Below, piece after piece: positions 7,635-17,615 of a DNA stretch of 64,000 bases. Source of the DNA: Rhizobium mesoamericanum STM3625 (GTDB lineage: Bacteria; Pseudomonadota; Alphaproteobacteria; Rhizobiales; Rhizobiaceae). The notes beneath the pieces are model-generated. The model was not told the origin of the DNA. It searched no databases and saw nothing but the letters and a program-made list of their open reading frames with translations. The stretch covers positions 2,425,554-2,489,553 of the forward strand of contig NZ_HF536772.1 in the NCBI RefSeq assembly GCF_000312665.1. The letters are read 5' to 3'. The position numbers were made by a program, and so were the translations under genes. Position 1 is the first letter of the stretch. The number at the start of each line of letters is the position of its first letter.

Positions 7635-10600
7635 TCAGCTGCAGCCGCTCGTTGCGCCGCACGTGTCGCACTTCTCGCAGGTGCCGTTGCGAACCATCGT
7701 GAAATTCTGGCACTCGGAGCACATGTTGCCGGTGTAGCCCTGCATGATGGAGCGAGCGCGGCGTTCGGCTTCGACCTTCTTAGCTTCCGTCTTCGCCGAT
7801 GCCGCATCAGCGGCTGCCTTGTCGGAGAAGAGTGCGGTTGCCTGCTGCTGGGCCTCGGTCACGACTTCTTCGATCACTTCCTCGGCGATCTCTTCGGCCA
7901 GTTCCTTTGCCCGCTCCTCGTAGTCGCGCTTGAAGGCGACGATTTCGGAGCTGGAGATAGCAATGGTCGGTTCGATCTTGCGGGCGGCAGCACCGGCAAA
8001 GGAGGTCACCGTAGCACCAGAAGAGGCACGCGCTGGGGGTGCCGTAGCCGCCCCCTTCGGTTCACCGCCCGCCTGACGCTCGTTGCCTGCTACCAGCGTT
8101 GGCTTGTAGCCACGCGTCCAGCCAGTCGAGACGAGGTTGGTCTTGCCTTCCTGTATGCCCTTGCCAAGCGCCGTGTTCGAGAAGTCCGACGTATCGACAT
8201 GCGCCAGATCGTGGCGGCCAAGGTAAGAAACGGCTAGTTCGCGGAACACGTAGTCGAGGATCGACGTGGCGTTCTTGATCGCGTCGTTGCCGATGACGAC
8301 GCCGGCCGGCTCGAATTTGGTGAAGGTGAAAGCCTCCACGTATTCTTCGAGCGGCACGCCGTATTGCAGGCCAAGCGAGATTGCGATCGCGAAGTTGTTC
8401 ATCATCGCACGGAAAGCGGCCCCTTCCTTGTGCATGTCGATGAAGATTTCGCCGAGGCGGCCGTCGCCGAATTCGCCCGTGCGCAGATAAACCTTGTGTC
8501 CGCCGACAGCGGCCTTCTGGGTGTAGCCCTGACGACGATTCGGCAGCTTCTCACGCTCGCGGGTGACGCGCTCGACAACACGCTCGATGATCTTTTCGGT
8601 AATCGTGACGGCCTGGGCCGCAACCGGCTGCTGCAGCAGTTCCTCGACCGCGTCCTCGTCGCTTTCGTCCTCGATCAGCGAGGCATTCAGTGGCTGCGAG
8701 AGCTTGGAGCCGTCGCGATAGAGGGCGTTGGCCTTGAGGCCGAGCTTCCACGAGAGCATGTAGGCGCTCTTGCAATCGTCGACCGTCGCGTCGTTCGGCA
8801 TGTTGATCGTCTTGGAGATCGCCCCCGAGATGAACGGCTGGGCGGCAGCCATCATGCGGATGTGGCTGTCGACCGAGAGGTAACGCTTGCCGATCTTACC
8901 GCAGGGGTTCGCGCAATCGAAGACGGGCAAATGTTCGTTCTTCAGGAACGGTGCACCTTCCAGCGTCATCGCACCGCAAACGTGAATGTTCGCAGCCTCA
9001 ATGTCTTTCTTGGAGAAGCCCAGGTGGTCGAGCAGGTTGAAGCTCATGTCCGCGAGCTGCTCGTCGGAAACCTTCAGTGTGCCCTTCAAGAAGTCAGTGC
9101 CGAGCGTCCACTGATTAAAGACGAACTTGATGTCGAAGGCAGACTTCAGCGCTGCATTGACGGCGTCAACCTTCTCGTCGGTGAAGCCCTTGGCCTTCAG
9201 CGTCGACGGGTTGATGGCCGGCGCCTGGTTCAGATTGCCATGGCCGACAGCGTAAGCTTCGATCTCGGCGATCTGGCTCTCGGAATAGCCGAGCGTCCGC
9301 AGCGCCTCGGGAACAGCGCGGTTAATGATCTTGAAGTAGCCGCCGCCGGCAAGCTTCTTGAACTTCACCAGCGCGAAGTCAGGCTCGATGCCTGTTGTGT
9401 CGCAATCCATTACGAGGCCGATCGTGCCTGTCGGTGCAATCACCGTTGCCTGGGCGTTGCGGTAGCCGTGCTTTTCGCCGAGCGCGAGAGCCTTGTCCCA
9501 GGCGCTCTTGGCGTGGGCAGCCAGATCCTGGTCCGGGTTCTCGGAGTGAACGAGGGCAACCGGGTTGATCGAAAGCCCTTCATAGCCAGACGTCTCGCCA
9601 TAAGCGGCGCGGCGGTGGTTGCGGATGACGCGCAGCATGTTCTCACGGTTCGGCGTGAACATCGGGAACGGTCCGAGCTCGGAGGCGATCTCAGCCGAGG
9701 TGGCGTAGGAGATGCCGGTCATGATCGCGGTCAACGAGCCGGCGATGGCGCGAGCTTCGTCGCTGTCATAGGGAATGCCCGAGGACATCAGCAGGCCGCC
9801 GATGTTGGCATAGCCGAGGCCGATCGTGCGATATTCGTAGGAGAGCTCGGCAATCCGCTTCGACGGGAACTGTGCCATCATCACGGAGATTTCGAGAACA
9901 ACGCTCCACAGGCGAACAGCATGCTCGTAGTCGGCGATGTTGATGCGCTTGGTGGCCACATCCTTGAATTGCATGAGGTTCAGCGAGGCGAGGTTGCAAG
10001 CCGTGTCGTCGAGGAACATGTATTCCGAGCACGGGTTGGATGCGCGGATCGGGCCGGCAGCCGGGCTGGTGTGCCAGTCGTTCATCGTTGTGTTGAAGTG
10101 TAGACCTGGATCGGCCGAGGCCCATGCGGCGTAGGAGATCGACTCCCAAAGGTCGCGTGCCTTCAGGGTCTTCATGACCTTGCCGTCCTTGCGGGCCTTC
10201 AGCTGCCAGTCGCCGTCGATTTCAACAGCGCGCAGAAAGTCGTCCTTGATCGAGACCGAGTTGTTGGAGTTCTGACCTGATACGGTGAGGTAGGCTTCGC
10301 TATCCCAGTCCGTGTCATAGGTCTTGAATTCCATGTCCTTGTAGCCCTGGCGGGCGAACTGGATGACGCGGCCAATATAGTTTTCAGGAACCTGATCCTT
10401 CTTGGCAGCGCGGATTTCGCGCTTCAGGGCAGGGTTCTTGTTCGGGTCGAAGCAATCGCCGTTGTCAGCTTCGCAGTTGACGCAGGCTTTCATGATTGCC
10501 TTTAGATGCTTAGCGACGACCTTGGAGCCGGTGACGAGAGCGGCAACCTTCTGCTCTTCCTTCACCTTCCAGTTGATATATTCCTCAATATCCGGATGGT

Positions 10601-11456
10601 CGATGTCGACGACCACCATCTTTGCCGCACGGCGCGTGGTGCCTCCCGACTTAATGGCGCCGGCGGCGCGGTCGCCGATCTTCAGAAAGCTCATCAGGCC
10701 AGAAGAACGGCCGCCGCCCGAAAGCTTTTCTCCTTCGCCGCGAAGATAGGAGAAGTTGGAGCCGGTGCCGGAGCCGTATTTGAAGAGGCGAGCTTCGCGG
10801 ACCCACAGGTCCATAATGCCGCCTTCGTTGACAAGATCGTCTTCAACGGACTGGATGAAGCAGGCATGCGGCTGCGGATGCTCGTAGGCAGATTTCGACT
10901 TCACCAGCTTGCCGGTAAAGGGGTCGACGTAGAAGTGACCCTGGCCAGGGCCGTCGATGCCGTAGGCCCAGTGCAGGCCGGTGTTGAACCACTGCGGGGA
11001 GTTCGGCGCAACGCGCTGGGTGGCCAGCATGTAGGCAAGTTCGTCCTTGAAGGCAGAGGCATCTTCCTCGGACGAGAAATAGCCGCCCTTCCAGCCCCAG
11101 TATGTCCAGGTGCCGGCGAGACGGTCGAAGACCTGGCGGGCGTCGGTTTCGGAACCGTATTGCTGGTCCTTCGGAACATCCTTCAGAGCTGTTTCGTCAG
11201 CAACCGAACGCCAGAGGAAGGAAGGAACGTCGTTTTCCTCGACCTTCTTCAGCTTCGCGGGAACACCGGCCTTGCGGAAATACTTCTGCGCCAGAATGTC
11301 GGCTGCGACCTGCGAGAACTGCGCCGGAACGTCGATATTCTCGAGGCGGAATACGATCGACCCGTCGGGGTTCTTGATCTCGCTCGTCGCTTTGCGGAAT
11401 TCGATGTCCGCGTAAGCGCTCTGTCCTGCCTTCGTGAAACGGCGTTCTATGCGCAT
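7635..11456 (-). CDS. nrdJ: Vitamin B12-dependent (class II) ribonucleotide reductase
   Basis: A 1273-residue cytoplasmic enzyme that reduces ribonucleotides to deoxyribonucleotides using adenosylcobalamin, independent of oxygen. Visible features are the conserved NPCSE segment with the following CNLASLN, the APTGTIG loop, long catalytic barrel sequence throughout, and a C-terminal zinc-ribbon tail with cysteine pairs (CSEC, CEKCDTC) that relays electrons. Length is as expected for the large rhizobial NrdJ. The start at 11456 is taken because the open frame's first codons (to 11504) lack a ribosome site while GAGG lies about 9 bases before 11456. A candidate NrdR box lies upstream. I see no obvious cobalamin riboswitch. 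Confidence 0.97.
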   Translation of the reverse strand: MRIERRFTKAGQSAYADIEFRKATSEIKNPDGSIVFRLENIDVPAQFSQVAADILAQKYFRKAGVPAKLKKVEENDVPSFLWRSVADETALKDVPKDQQYGSETDARQVFDRLAGTWTYWGWKGGYFSSEEDASAFKDELAYMLATQRVAPNSPQWFNTGLHWAYGIDGPGQGHFYVDPFTGKLVKSKSAYEHPQPHACFIQSVEDDLVNEGGIMDLWVREARLFKYGSGTGSNFSYLRGEGEKLSGGGRSSGLMSFLKIGDRAAGAIKSGGTTRRAAKMVVVDIDHPDIEEYINWKVKEEQKVAALVTGSKVVAKHLKAIMKACVNCEADNGDCFDPNKNPALKREIRAAKKDQVPENYIGRVIQFARQGYKDMEFKTYDTDWDSEAYLTVSGQNSNNSVSIKDDFLRAVEIDGDWQLKARKDGKVMKTLKARDLWESISYAAWASADPGLHFNTTMNDWHTSPAAGPIRASNPCSEYMFLDDTACNLASLNLMQFKDVATKRINIADYEHAVRLWSVVLEISVMMAQFPSKRIAELSYEYRTIGLGYANIGGLLMSSGIPYDSDEARAIAGSLTAIMTGISYATSAEIASELGPFPMFTPNRENMLRVIRNHRRAAYGETSGYEGLSINPVALVHSENPDQDLAAHAKSAWDKALALGEKHGYRNAQATVIAPTGTIGLVMDCDTTGIEPDFALVKFKKLAGGGYFKIINRAVPEALRTLGYSESQIAEIEAYAVGHGNLNQAPAINPSTLKAKGFTDEKVDAVNAALKSAFDIKFVFNQWTLGTDFLKGTLKVSDEQLADMSFNLLDHLGFSKKDIEAANIHVCGAMTLEGAPFLKNEHLPVFDCANPCGKIGKRYLSVDSHIRMMAAAQPFISGAISKTINMPNDATVDDCKSAYMLSWKLGLKANALYRDGSKLSQPLNASLIEDESDEDAVEELLQQPVAAQAVTITEKIIERVVERVTREREKLPNRRQGYTQKAAVGGHKVYLRTGEFGDGRLGEIFIDMHKEGAAFRAMMNNFAIAISLGLQYGVPLEEYVEAFTFTKFEPAGVVIGNDAIKNATSILDYVFRELAVSYLGRHDLAHVDTSDFSNTALGKGIQEGKTNLVSTGWTRGYKPTLVAGNERQAGGEPKGAATAPPARASSGATVTSFAGAAARKIEPTIAISSSEIVAFKRDYEERAKELAEEIAEEVIEEVVTEAQQQATALFSDKAAADAASAKTEAKKVEAERRARSIMQGYTGNMCSECQNFTMVRNGTCEKCDTCGATSGCS

Positions 11457-11617
11457 TTCTCTAACCTCTAGTTGCGCGCCTCGTCCCCGTCGACCAAGGC
11501 GCAAGTTTCCACCTCCGGCAGCGCCGTGAGAAGCGCAGCCAGTTTTCGTTTCCGTATAATCACAGGAGTGTCATCCGGAGATGATTGTTCCTGTATCTTG
11601 TGGTGATCCTGGCTGCA

Positions 11618-11635
11618 AACACTAAATATAGTGCT
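11618..11635 (-). promoter_or_regulatory. Candidate NrdR box upstream of nrdJ
   Basis: The core CACTAAATATAGTG (11620-11633) is a palindrome close to the NrdR consensus ACACWATATATWGTGT. NrdR usually binds two boxes about three helical turns apart; a weaker half-match, CCTGTATCTTGTGG, lies 30 bp away at 11590-11603. Repression of nrdJ by NrdR is inferred. Confidence 0.6.
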
Positions 11636-12048
11636 AACAGCTTATTATCGCCAGCCCCCGGATGTCACTTTTTCGGAAGATAAAAATCGCGCACGAAACT
11701 CCTCATCGCGATCGCCCTTCATGGACGCAACACGTTGATTCTACGCTCGATTTTTTGGAGGGAACCGGCCTCGTTAATTCCGGCCCAACTGCCGTCGCAA
11801 CATCGAATCCTATTAAGTTGGAAACAGGCGATTCCGTCAAGGGGTTGTTTTTAATGAAGTGTTCACCACAACATATTGTGGATCGGTCTGTGGAGACTGG
11901 GGAAAAGAAAGTCGTTCAAGAAATTCAATGGGTTGCGCGCTTTCGCCGCTCCAGAGCCTAAAAAATCTAAGAAAAGTTGCGACCGTGTTGATTTGGTTGC
12001 AGCTTTTGCCGGCCAAATGCGGCAACCGATTCGTCGAGCCAATTTCGA
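11636..12048. other. Noncoding gap with an interrupted palindrome
   Basis: No gene is supported here: a 99-codon plus-strand frame has no ribosome site and AT-rich, irregular codon use. The one clear structure is CCACAACATATTGTGG (11866-11881), a 6-4-6 palindrome, followed within 20 bases by a second TGTGGA motif. Confidence 0.5.
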
Positions 12049-12636
12049 TCACAATGCGTCGATCGCAATCGTCACGGCTGCGATCCCTATAGGCTGTCCG
12101 CTTTCATCCTTGATGACAAAGCTTGCCTGCGCTTCCAGTAATTGTGTCTGCTCATTGCGCTCAGCCCGGTCGATAAATACCTCGTCCGAATCTTTTGCGA
12201 ATGTTTTCAGAAACTTGTCCTCATCGCCCTGCCAATAGTCAGTGGTCATCGTGCCCTGACCGACGTTGAGGCCATGACGATCCGTCACGAAAAATTCAAC
12301 AATGATGCCCTGCGAATCATCCTGTTTGGTTTTGAGGTATCGCGACACCGGCTTGTTGAGCAGGCGCCGGACCATCTCCCAGCCGCCGCTCTGCACCTCG
12401 GAGCGGTACGTATTGTCGAGCACCTGGATATTCCCATCGGTGATATTGCCGAACTTGGCGTTCTGGTCCTCAATCGCCTTCCGGACGATAGGCGTATTCA
12501 CCATCGGTTTGACAACGGTCTCGACATATTCCCGTACCACGGAAACATAGGCCGGTTCCGCCGAAGCAGCCAAAGGCGAGAGACAAAGGTTGAGCCCAAA
12601 AGCGGCAACTGTCCCGACGTAGCGCCAAAGCATCAT
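12049..12636 (-). CDS. Exported PDC/Cache-like sensor-domain protein
   Basis: A 195-residue protein with a signal peptide (about residues 1-26, ending ASA) and one extracytoplasmic domain. The phrases FFVTDRHGLNVGQGTMTTDYWQGDED and ASFVIKDESGQPIGIAAVTIAID match the pattern of PDC (Cache) ligand-binding domains. No membrane anchor or output domain follows, so this is a free periplasmic domain rather than a complete receptor. Ligand and partner are unknown; similar lone domains sometimes feed a membrane histidine kinase. It stands alone, upstream of nrdJ in the same direction but separated by about 590 bases. Confidence 0.65.
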   Translation of the reverse strand: MMLWRYVGTVAAFGLNLCLSPLAASAEPAYVSVVREYVETVVKPMVNTPIVRKAIEDQNAKFGNITDGNIQVLDNTYRSEVQSGGWEMVRRLLNKPVSRYLKTKQDDSQGIIVEFFVTDRHGLNVGQGTMTTDYWQGDEDKFLKTFAKDSDEVFIDRAERNEQTQLLEAQASFVIKDESGQPIGIAAVTIAIDAL

Positions 12637-12825
12637 ATCCGTTCCAACGCCCGCGACTAGCCTTCCAACCCAGTCACAGCGCGACGTGATTGCCGCGCTG
12701 GACTATTGCCGAGAAGGATAAGGTCTGAGAGGGCGGCGCGATAGCGGAATCCAATCCATTAGTTAAACGAAGATTGGGACAATCCTAAATTGGGTGCGCC
12801 GTTTTCTCCCCCCGGCGTCCGGCCT

Positions 12826-13323
12826 TTAGCCGCGGCCGGTCTTGGAGATCGGTTCTTGATAGGTGAACCCCATATCCCAAGGGAAGTAGATCCAGGTGTC
12901 CTGGCTGACTTCCGTAACGAACGTATCAATCGTGGGCACGCCCTGAGGCTTTGCGTAGACGCAGGCAAAGTGTGCTTTGGGTAGGATCGAGCGAACTTCA
13001 GAGGCCGTCTTGCCGGTGTCGGTCAGATCGTCAATGACGAGGACGGCTTCACCTTCGTCAGCGGTCAGCTCTGGTGCGATGCCTTTCAACAACATCATTT
13101 CGCCCTGGTTCACATAGTCGTGGTAGGAGGCGACGCAGACCGTTTCGATCAGCCGGATGTTAAGTTCGCGCGAGATGATCGCCGCCGGCACGAGGCCGCC
13201 ACGCGTGATGCAGACGATTGCTTTGAAGTCGCGCTTCAAACCAGCAAGGCGCCAGGCGAGGGCTCGCGCATCGCGGTGGAATTGATCCCAGGAAACGGGA
13301 AAGGCTTTATCTGGAAGGGACAT
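12826..13323 (-). CDS. gpt: Xanthine-guanine phosphoribosyltransferase
   Basis: A 165-residue cytoplasmic purine-salvage enzyme that joins xanthine or guanine to PRPP. The PRPP-binding signature [14 protein letters not shown] is at about residues 93-106, with [10 protein letters not shown] earlier as the pyrophosphate loop. The C-terminal WIYFPWDMG segment, the base-binding part, is typical of the Gpt branch. Length fits the family. The start has GGAG 6 bases upstream. It is a single gene, oriented like its neighbours. Confidence 0.95.
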   Translation of the reverse strand: MSLPDKAFPVSWDQFHRDARALAWRLAGLKRDFKAIVCITRGGLVPAAIISRELNIRLIETVCVASYHDYVNQGEMMLLKGIAPELTADEGEAVLVIDDLTDTGKTASEVRSILPKAHFACVYAKPQGVPTIDTFVTEVSQDTWIYFPWDMGFTYQEPISKTGRG

Positions 13324-13503
13324 GATTTGCTCCGCGGCATGAATGATGACACGCCGTTCGCCGGCGGCCGGACAAGCATTCCGCGATTGGTCAAACGCAA
13401 ATCGCGCAGCCGAGACTGCGCGATAGGAGGACCGAAGTCGGAACTCGTCATCGGTCGCCGCAATTAACGGACTCCGGGGACAAAACGCAAGTCCCTCGTC
13501 TTC

Positions 13504-14346
13504 TTATCGTGACAGCAGCGTAAGCGCCGTCATCGATTGCAGTAGCGTTCTCGTGGTGCCGCCGAAGATCATCTGCCAGAGGCGCGAATGAGTGTATGCA
13601 CCCATGACCAGGAGGTCGATGCTGCTATCGGAAAGGCGGTTTTCGATTACGCTGGATGCCGACTTCTCTGCACTTTGCGACGTTGCCAATGTCACATTGA
13701 CACCATGACGCGCTAGGGCACCTGCAATCTCCGCGCCTGCCACAGCTGCAGATTGGAGCGCGTTGTCGACAGGATCAACCGAGAAGACCTCGACTTCGTC
13801 AGCGGCCTGCAGAATCGGTAGGGCATCAAAGGTGGCGCGGGCGGCTTCCTTCGAGCCGTTCCATGCAATGAGCACCCGCTTGATCGGTTTCGGTTGGCGC
13901 AGCACAAAGGGGATCATCAAGACCGGGCGGCCACTTTCGAAGAGGAAGTTGTCGACATCCACGTGACTGTCAGAGGACTTTGACGGATCCGCCTGCGAGA
14001 CGATCAACAGGTCGGCGCTACGGGCGCTCTCGATCAGCGGCGCCGTACCGTAGCCCGCGGATGAGGTAAAACTGCGCCATTCAAAGGAAGCCCCTTCCAT
14101 TTCTGCCCTCCTGCGGAAGATGCGCTCGATTTCGACGGTCTGGGAGCGCGCCATGTCCTGGAGCGCCTGCACGGCGACGGGGTCGGGTATCTCCATCGGC
14201 GCTACAAGGGGTACGACGGCGACAGTTTCCGCATGAAGGCCGATGACATGGGCATTGGACTGCGCGGCAATTGCAAAAGCAAAATCGGCTACGACCCTGG
14301 TGTTTTCGACCGTATCGAGAATGGCAAGTATGGTCTTGTAAGACAT
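13504..14346 (-). CDS. Universal stress protein, tandem UspA domains (C)
   Basis: A 280-residue two-domain UspA protein starting MSYKTILAILDTVENTRVV, with the second-domain pattern MGAYTHSRLWQMIFGGTTRTLL. The ATG at 14346 is used: AAGGAG is 8 bases upstream, and the TTG two codons earlier is less likely. It is a third, separate Usp in this window, and a perfect FNR/FixK box lies about 79 bp before its start. This links it in regulation to the accessory segment at the left edge although about 7 kb and several core genes separate them. Confidence 0.9.
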   Translation of the reverse strand: MSYKTILAILDTVENTRVVADFAFAIAAQSNAHVIGLHAETVAVVPLVAPMEIPDPVAVQALQDMARSQTVEIERIFRRRAEMEGASFEWRSFTSSAGYGTAPLIESARSADLLIVSQADPSKSSDSHVDVDNFLFESGRPVLMIPFVLRQPKPIKRVLIAWNGSKEAARATFDALPILQAADEVEVFSVDPVDNALQSAAVAGAEIAGALARHGVNVTLATSQSAEKSASSVIENRLSDSSIDLLVMGAYTHSRLWQMIFGGTTRTLLQSMTALTLLSR

Positions 14347-14417
14347 AGGCAATTCTCCTTGCAGGGATAAAATCCGCTAATCTTCAACGAGAATGCGCCG
14401 GCATGGGCGCCGGTTCC

Positions 14418-14431
14418 TTGATGCATATCAA
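14418..14431 (-). promoter_or_regulatory. FNR/FixK-type box before the third Usp gene
   Basis: TTGATGCATATCAA is an exact and fully symmetric TTGAT-N4-ATCAA site, centred about 79 bp before the ATG at 14346. It falls in the short gap after the CinA-type gene. Confidence 0.75.
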
Positions 14432-14454
14432 CGGCGAGGAGGATCTCCTCCATA

Positions 14455-15231
14455 CTAGGCCTCCGCCGAGCGGTTTTCAGCTACCTCCTTTGCCTGGCGA
14501 ATGGTCTCGATCATGGCACGCACGTCGGCTCCCGCCGCGTCGACGGCAGCTTGCGAGCGGCCGCGCACGACGATTTCTGTTGAGAACGCTTGCCCGATAT
14601 AGCGGGGGTAGGAACCTATGTTCGTCTCGGGGTGAGTTTTTTGGATCGCAGCCAGCGGCGTACCGATGTCGCCCTCGCCATACGGACAGGAGATGGCGAG
14701 CGAGAGCACGCGCGAGCCGGTGCGCAATGTCGGGATGATTGCGTCGACCATCGCCTGAAAGACTTGCGGGACACCTGCCATGACGTGAACGTTGCCTATA
14801 ACAAAACCGGGTGCGGTGGAGACCGGGTTACGGATGTGGCGCGCGCCTTTTGGCATCCGAGCCATTCTCTTTCTCGCATCGGTGAATTCGAGGTCCCGGC
14901 GCGCATACATCTCGCTGAGTAGAGTCATTGCGTCAGCATCGTATTCGCAAGGCAGCCCGAACGCCGCCGAGACGGCATCGGCGGTGATGTCGTCATGGGT
15001 CGGCCCGATGCCTCCCGACGTGAAGACGTAATCGTATTTTGCGCGCAGTGCGTTCAGAGCCTCGACGATCGCAATCTCCTCGTCGCCGACGATACGGACC
15101 TCTCTAAGATCGATGCCGCAAAGCGTCAGCATATCGGCGAGGTGGCCGATATTCTTGTCCTTGGTGCGGCCGGATAAAAGTTCGTCGCCGATTGCAAGCA
15201 TGGCGGCGGTGACAATTGTCTCATTGGTCAT
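14455..15231 (-). CDS. CinA-type molybdopterin-binding domain protein
   Basis: A 258-residue protein consisting only of the N-terminal CinA/MoaB-like domain (MoCF_biosynth), with AIGDELLSGRTKDKN at the start, FTSGGIGPTHDDITADAV as the pterin-type binding loop and VMAGVPQVFQAM. The C-terminal nicotinamide-nucleotide amidase domain of full-length CinA is absent, as in many rhizobial homologues. Its reaction is not established for this form; hydrolysis of a damaged nucleotide such as ADP-ribose is the family activity. The start at MTNET (15231) agrees with homologues; the frame is open further upstream. Confidence 0.85.
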   Translation of the reverse strand: MTNETIVTAAMLAIGDELLSGRTKDKNIGHLADMLTLCGIDLREVRIVGDEEIAIVEALNALRAKYDYVFTSGGIGPTHDDITADAVSAAFGLPCEYDADAMTLLSEMYARRDLEFTDARKRMARMPKGARHIRNPVSTAPGFVIGNVHVMAGVPQVFQAMVDAIIPTLRTGSRVLSLAISCPYGEGDIGTPLAAIQKTHPETNIGSYPRYIGQAFSTEIVVRGRSQAAVDAAGADVRAMIETIRQAKEVAENRSAEA

Positions 15232-15450
15232 TGGAAATTTCCGAACATTTGAGTCCCCACATAGGTAGCGTCCTTCGCCGGTCTTGCAAACCATGTCGCC
15301 GCCGCTAGGTCACGCAACGGGCTCCACGTCTTTTTCGTCTATGGCCGTTGAACAGTGCGTTCTGCCACGTGGGGCTATGTTGATGAGAGCGCGCTGCTAA
15401 GTTTCCACCGCTTACGAATTCAAACGCAAATTCCTGATGGAGATAAGTAA

Positions 15451-16047
15451 ATGGCGAAGGTACTCGTGCTCTACTATTCGGCTTACGGCCACATCGAAAC
15501 CATGGCATATGCCGTCGCTGAAGGCGCAAGGTCGACTGGCGCCGACGTCGTTGTCAAGCGCGTTCCGGAACTGGTTCCAGACGAGGTTGCTAAGGCGTCC
15601 TACTACAAAATGGACCAGGCTGCGCCGATTGCCACTGTCGATGAACTTGCTGATTACGATGCCATTATCGTTGGTGCCGGCACGCGCTTCGGAACCGTTG
15701 CGTCGCAGATGCGGAATTTCTGGGATCAGACTGGTAGCCTCTGGTTTGCCGGCAAACTGGTTGGCAAGGTCGGCTCCGTTTTCACGTCCTCGGCGACGCA
15801 ACACGGGGGCCAGGAGTCCACGATCCTCGGCTTCATCCCCACCTTCCTGCATCAGGGCATGATCGTCGCGGGACTTCCCTACGCTTTCCAAGGCCAGATG
15901 GGCCTTGATGAAATCAAGGGCGGTTCGCCCTATGGCGCATCCACTATCACCGATGGAGACGGTTCCCGCCAGCCTTCCGCGATCGAACTGGAAGCGGCCA
16001 GGTATCAGGGTGCGCACGTCGCCAAGATCGCGGCCAAGCTGGGCTAA
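15451..16047 (+). CDS. wrbA: NAD(P)H:quinone oxidoreductase, WrbA type
   Basis: A 198-residue flavodoxin-like FMN enzyme that reduces quinones by two electrons and so limits oxidative damage. It begins [17 protein letters not shown] (phosphate loop), then has [20 protein letters not shown] and the WrbA hallmark [15 protein letters not shown] at about residues 111-125. Length matches the family. GGAG lies 8 bases before the ATG. It stands alone and divergent from the CinA-type gene. Confidence 0.95.
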   Translation: MAKVLVLYYSAYGHIETMAYAVAEGARSTGADVVVKRVPELVPDEVAKASYYKMDQAAPIATVDELADYDAIIVGAGTRFGTVASQMRNFWDQTGSLWFAGKLVGKVGSVFTSSATQHGGQESTILGFIPTFLHQGMIVAGLPYAFQGQMGLDEIKGGSPYGASTITDGDGSRQPSAIELEAARYQGAHVAKIAAKLG

Positions 16048-16120
16048 TTGGCTCCATTGCCGGAAGGCGCGGCCCTCGGGGTCGCGCCCGCTCGCACTCA
16101 GCGAAGAGTTGCTGACTGCG

Positions 16121-16258
16121 TCAGCCGTAGAGGTCGTGCAGCTTCGCTGCGTAGAAAAGAAGCGGTATTCCGAGAACCGCAATTGCGATCATGAATGCTG
16201 TTCCCGCCCGGAACAGTTTGAGACGTCGCGTTCTCGTGCCATCCCAATCGTAAACCAT
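16121..16258 (-). CDS. 45-residue single-helix membrane protein
   Basis: A tiny open frame with a good ribosome site (GGGAG about 7 bases before the ATG). The protein begins MVYDWDGTRTRRLKLFRAG and then has one hydrophobic helix (about residues 19-38, AFMIAIAVLGIPLLFYAA). The basic part before the helix predicts an N-in orientation. I know no function. The coding look, the ribosome site and the clean helix make it more than a chance frame. The rest of the 16259-16526 gap shows nothing. Confidence 0.6.
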   Translation of the reverse strand: MVYDWDGTRTRRLKLFRAGTAFMIAIAVLGIPLLFYAAKLHDLYG

Positions 16259-16526
16259 CGCCTTACTCCCACAAGACAGCTTACAACTATGCGCAGCCCC
16301 AACCGCGGACCTTCTGGCGCGCGCATACAAGCACATTCGCAAGCGATGATAAAGAGCAAGTGCCGCTTGCCGTCTGATATGACTCGAGCGCTGCCTGATT
16401 GTGCGAGCGACGAGGATCGGACCCATATGCCAAGTTTGACGGGCAGGAAGCCGTCAGCTTTGGTGAACGCTGAAGACTGATGTCACAGGTCATCTCCAAC
16501 GCTTTCCGCCCGTAGAGACCCCACTT

Positions 16527-17537
16527 CTAGTCCTTGAAGATCTGCTTCCAGTCGGCCTTCATGTCGATGACGGTCCAGCCGGCAATCGGGGCCGCATCGA
16601 GCGCCTTGTCAAGACGGCCAAATTCGGTGTCGCGGTCGTATGCATACTCGCGCTCTGTGTCCGTGTGGTGAACGAGCATGCCGAGCCGCGCGGGTGCGCC
16701 TGCCATGGTCGTCCACTGGAGCATTTCAAGGTCGCCGTCGGAGTTGCCGAAAGCTGCTATGGGACGGCGGCCGATTTCCTGATTGATCCCGACCGGCTTG
16801 CCGGCCTTGTCATCGATGAAGTTGATCTCAGGCAGACGGTAAAGGGTCGGTGTGTCGTCCTGCATTTTGAACTGGGTCTTGATCGAGGAGCCGATGACCT
16901 GCTCCGGCGGAACGCCGTAGACCTTCTCCGCCCATGGCCGCACGAATTCGACGCCGCCCCCCGACACGATGATGGTCTTGAAGCCGTTGGCACGCAGATA
17001 GGAAAGCAGTTCGACCATCGGCTGGTACACGAGCTCCGTGTAGGGTCGCTTGAATTTTGGGTCGCGTGCCGTCGAAAGCCAGTCGGTGACGACCTTCTCG
17101 AATTCGGAGGTGGTCATCCCCGTATGGGTGACTAGGATGATCTCCAGGAGGCCTTTTTCGCCCGATGCTGCCAGTGTCTTAATATCACCTTCAAGTGCCG
17201 CCTTGAACGGCTGTACGTCCTTCCATTCCGGATGCTGTGGCGCGAGCGTCTTGACGCGGTCCAAGGCGAAGGCGAGCTGGGTGTACATTGGTTGCTCGAC
17301 CCACAGCGTCCCGTCATTGTCGAAGACGGCGATGCGCTCTGGTTCGGGGACGAATTCGGGCGAACCTTGCTTTGTCACTTTCTCGACGAAGGAGAGGATG
17401 GCCGCCTTCGGAGCGGTGTCGTTCCATGATGGCAGCGGGTCGTTCTGTGCGTGCGCGGAGGGCGCTAGGAGAAGTGCGACGACGACGGACAGCACCGCAT
17501 TGAGTGCCGATCTGCGGAGTTCACTGAAAGCGGACAT
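16527..17537 (-). CDS. Exported HAD-family phosphatase-like protein
   Basis: A 336-residue protein with a signal peptide (about residues 1-30, ending AHA) and a haloacid-dehalogenase fold. Motif I is VFDNDGTLW with Asp73 as the predicted nucleophile and Asp75 as acid/base; motif II is IIVSGGG; motif IV is GNSDGDLEM. It is likely a periplasmic hydrolase of phosphate esters; the substrate is unknown. It follows the sulfatase by 78 bases in the same direction, and both are exported, so they probably act together on the same pool of organic esters. GGAG lies 9 bases before the start. Confidence 0.85.
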   Translation of the reverse strand: MSAFSELRRSALNAVLSVVVALLLAPSAHAQNDPLPSWNDTAPKAAILSFVEKVTKQGSPEFVPEPERIAVFDNDGTLWVEQPMYTQLAFALDRVKTLAPQHPEWKDVQPFKAALEGDIKTLAASGEKGLLEIILVTHTGMTTSEFEKVVTDWLSTARDPKFKRPYTELVYQPMVELLSYLRANGFKTIIVSGGGVEFVRPWAEKVYGVPPEQVIGSSIKTQFKMQDDTPTLYRLPEINFIDDKAGKPVGINQEIGRRPIAAFGNSDGDLEMLQWTTMAGAPARLGMLVHHTDTEREYAYDRDTEFGRLDKALDAAPIAGWTVIDMKADWKQIFKD

Positions 17538-17615
17538 GGATTCTACTCCAGGATCGTGGAAACACGCGAGCGAGTGGCCCAGTAATGGTCTGGGCCGCCA
17601 GCGTTGAGCGTCGTC

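Noticed and set aside
8364..10103. 579-codon plus-strand frame across nrdJ
   Set aside because: Antisense shadow of a conserved enzyme gene; no ribosome site, composition follows reverse-complement codon bias.
11866..11900. TGTGGA motifs resembling DnaA boxes (possible origin)
   Set aside because: Only two loose matches, none equal to TTATCCACA, and no dnaA, hemE or other origin marker nearby.
11662..11961. 99-codon plus-strand frame between nrdJ and the PDC-like gene
   Set aside because: No ribosome site, irregular codon use and no recognisable domain.
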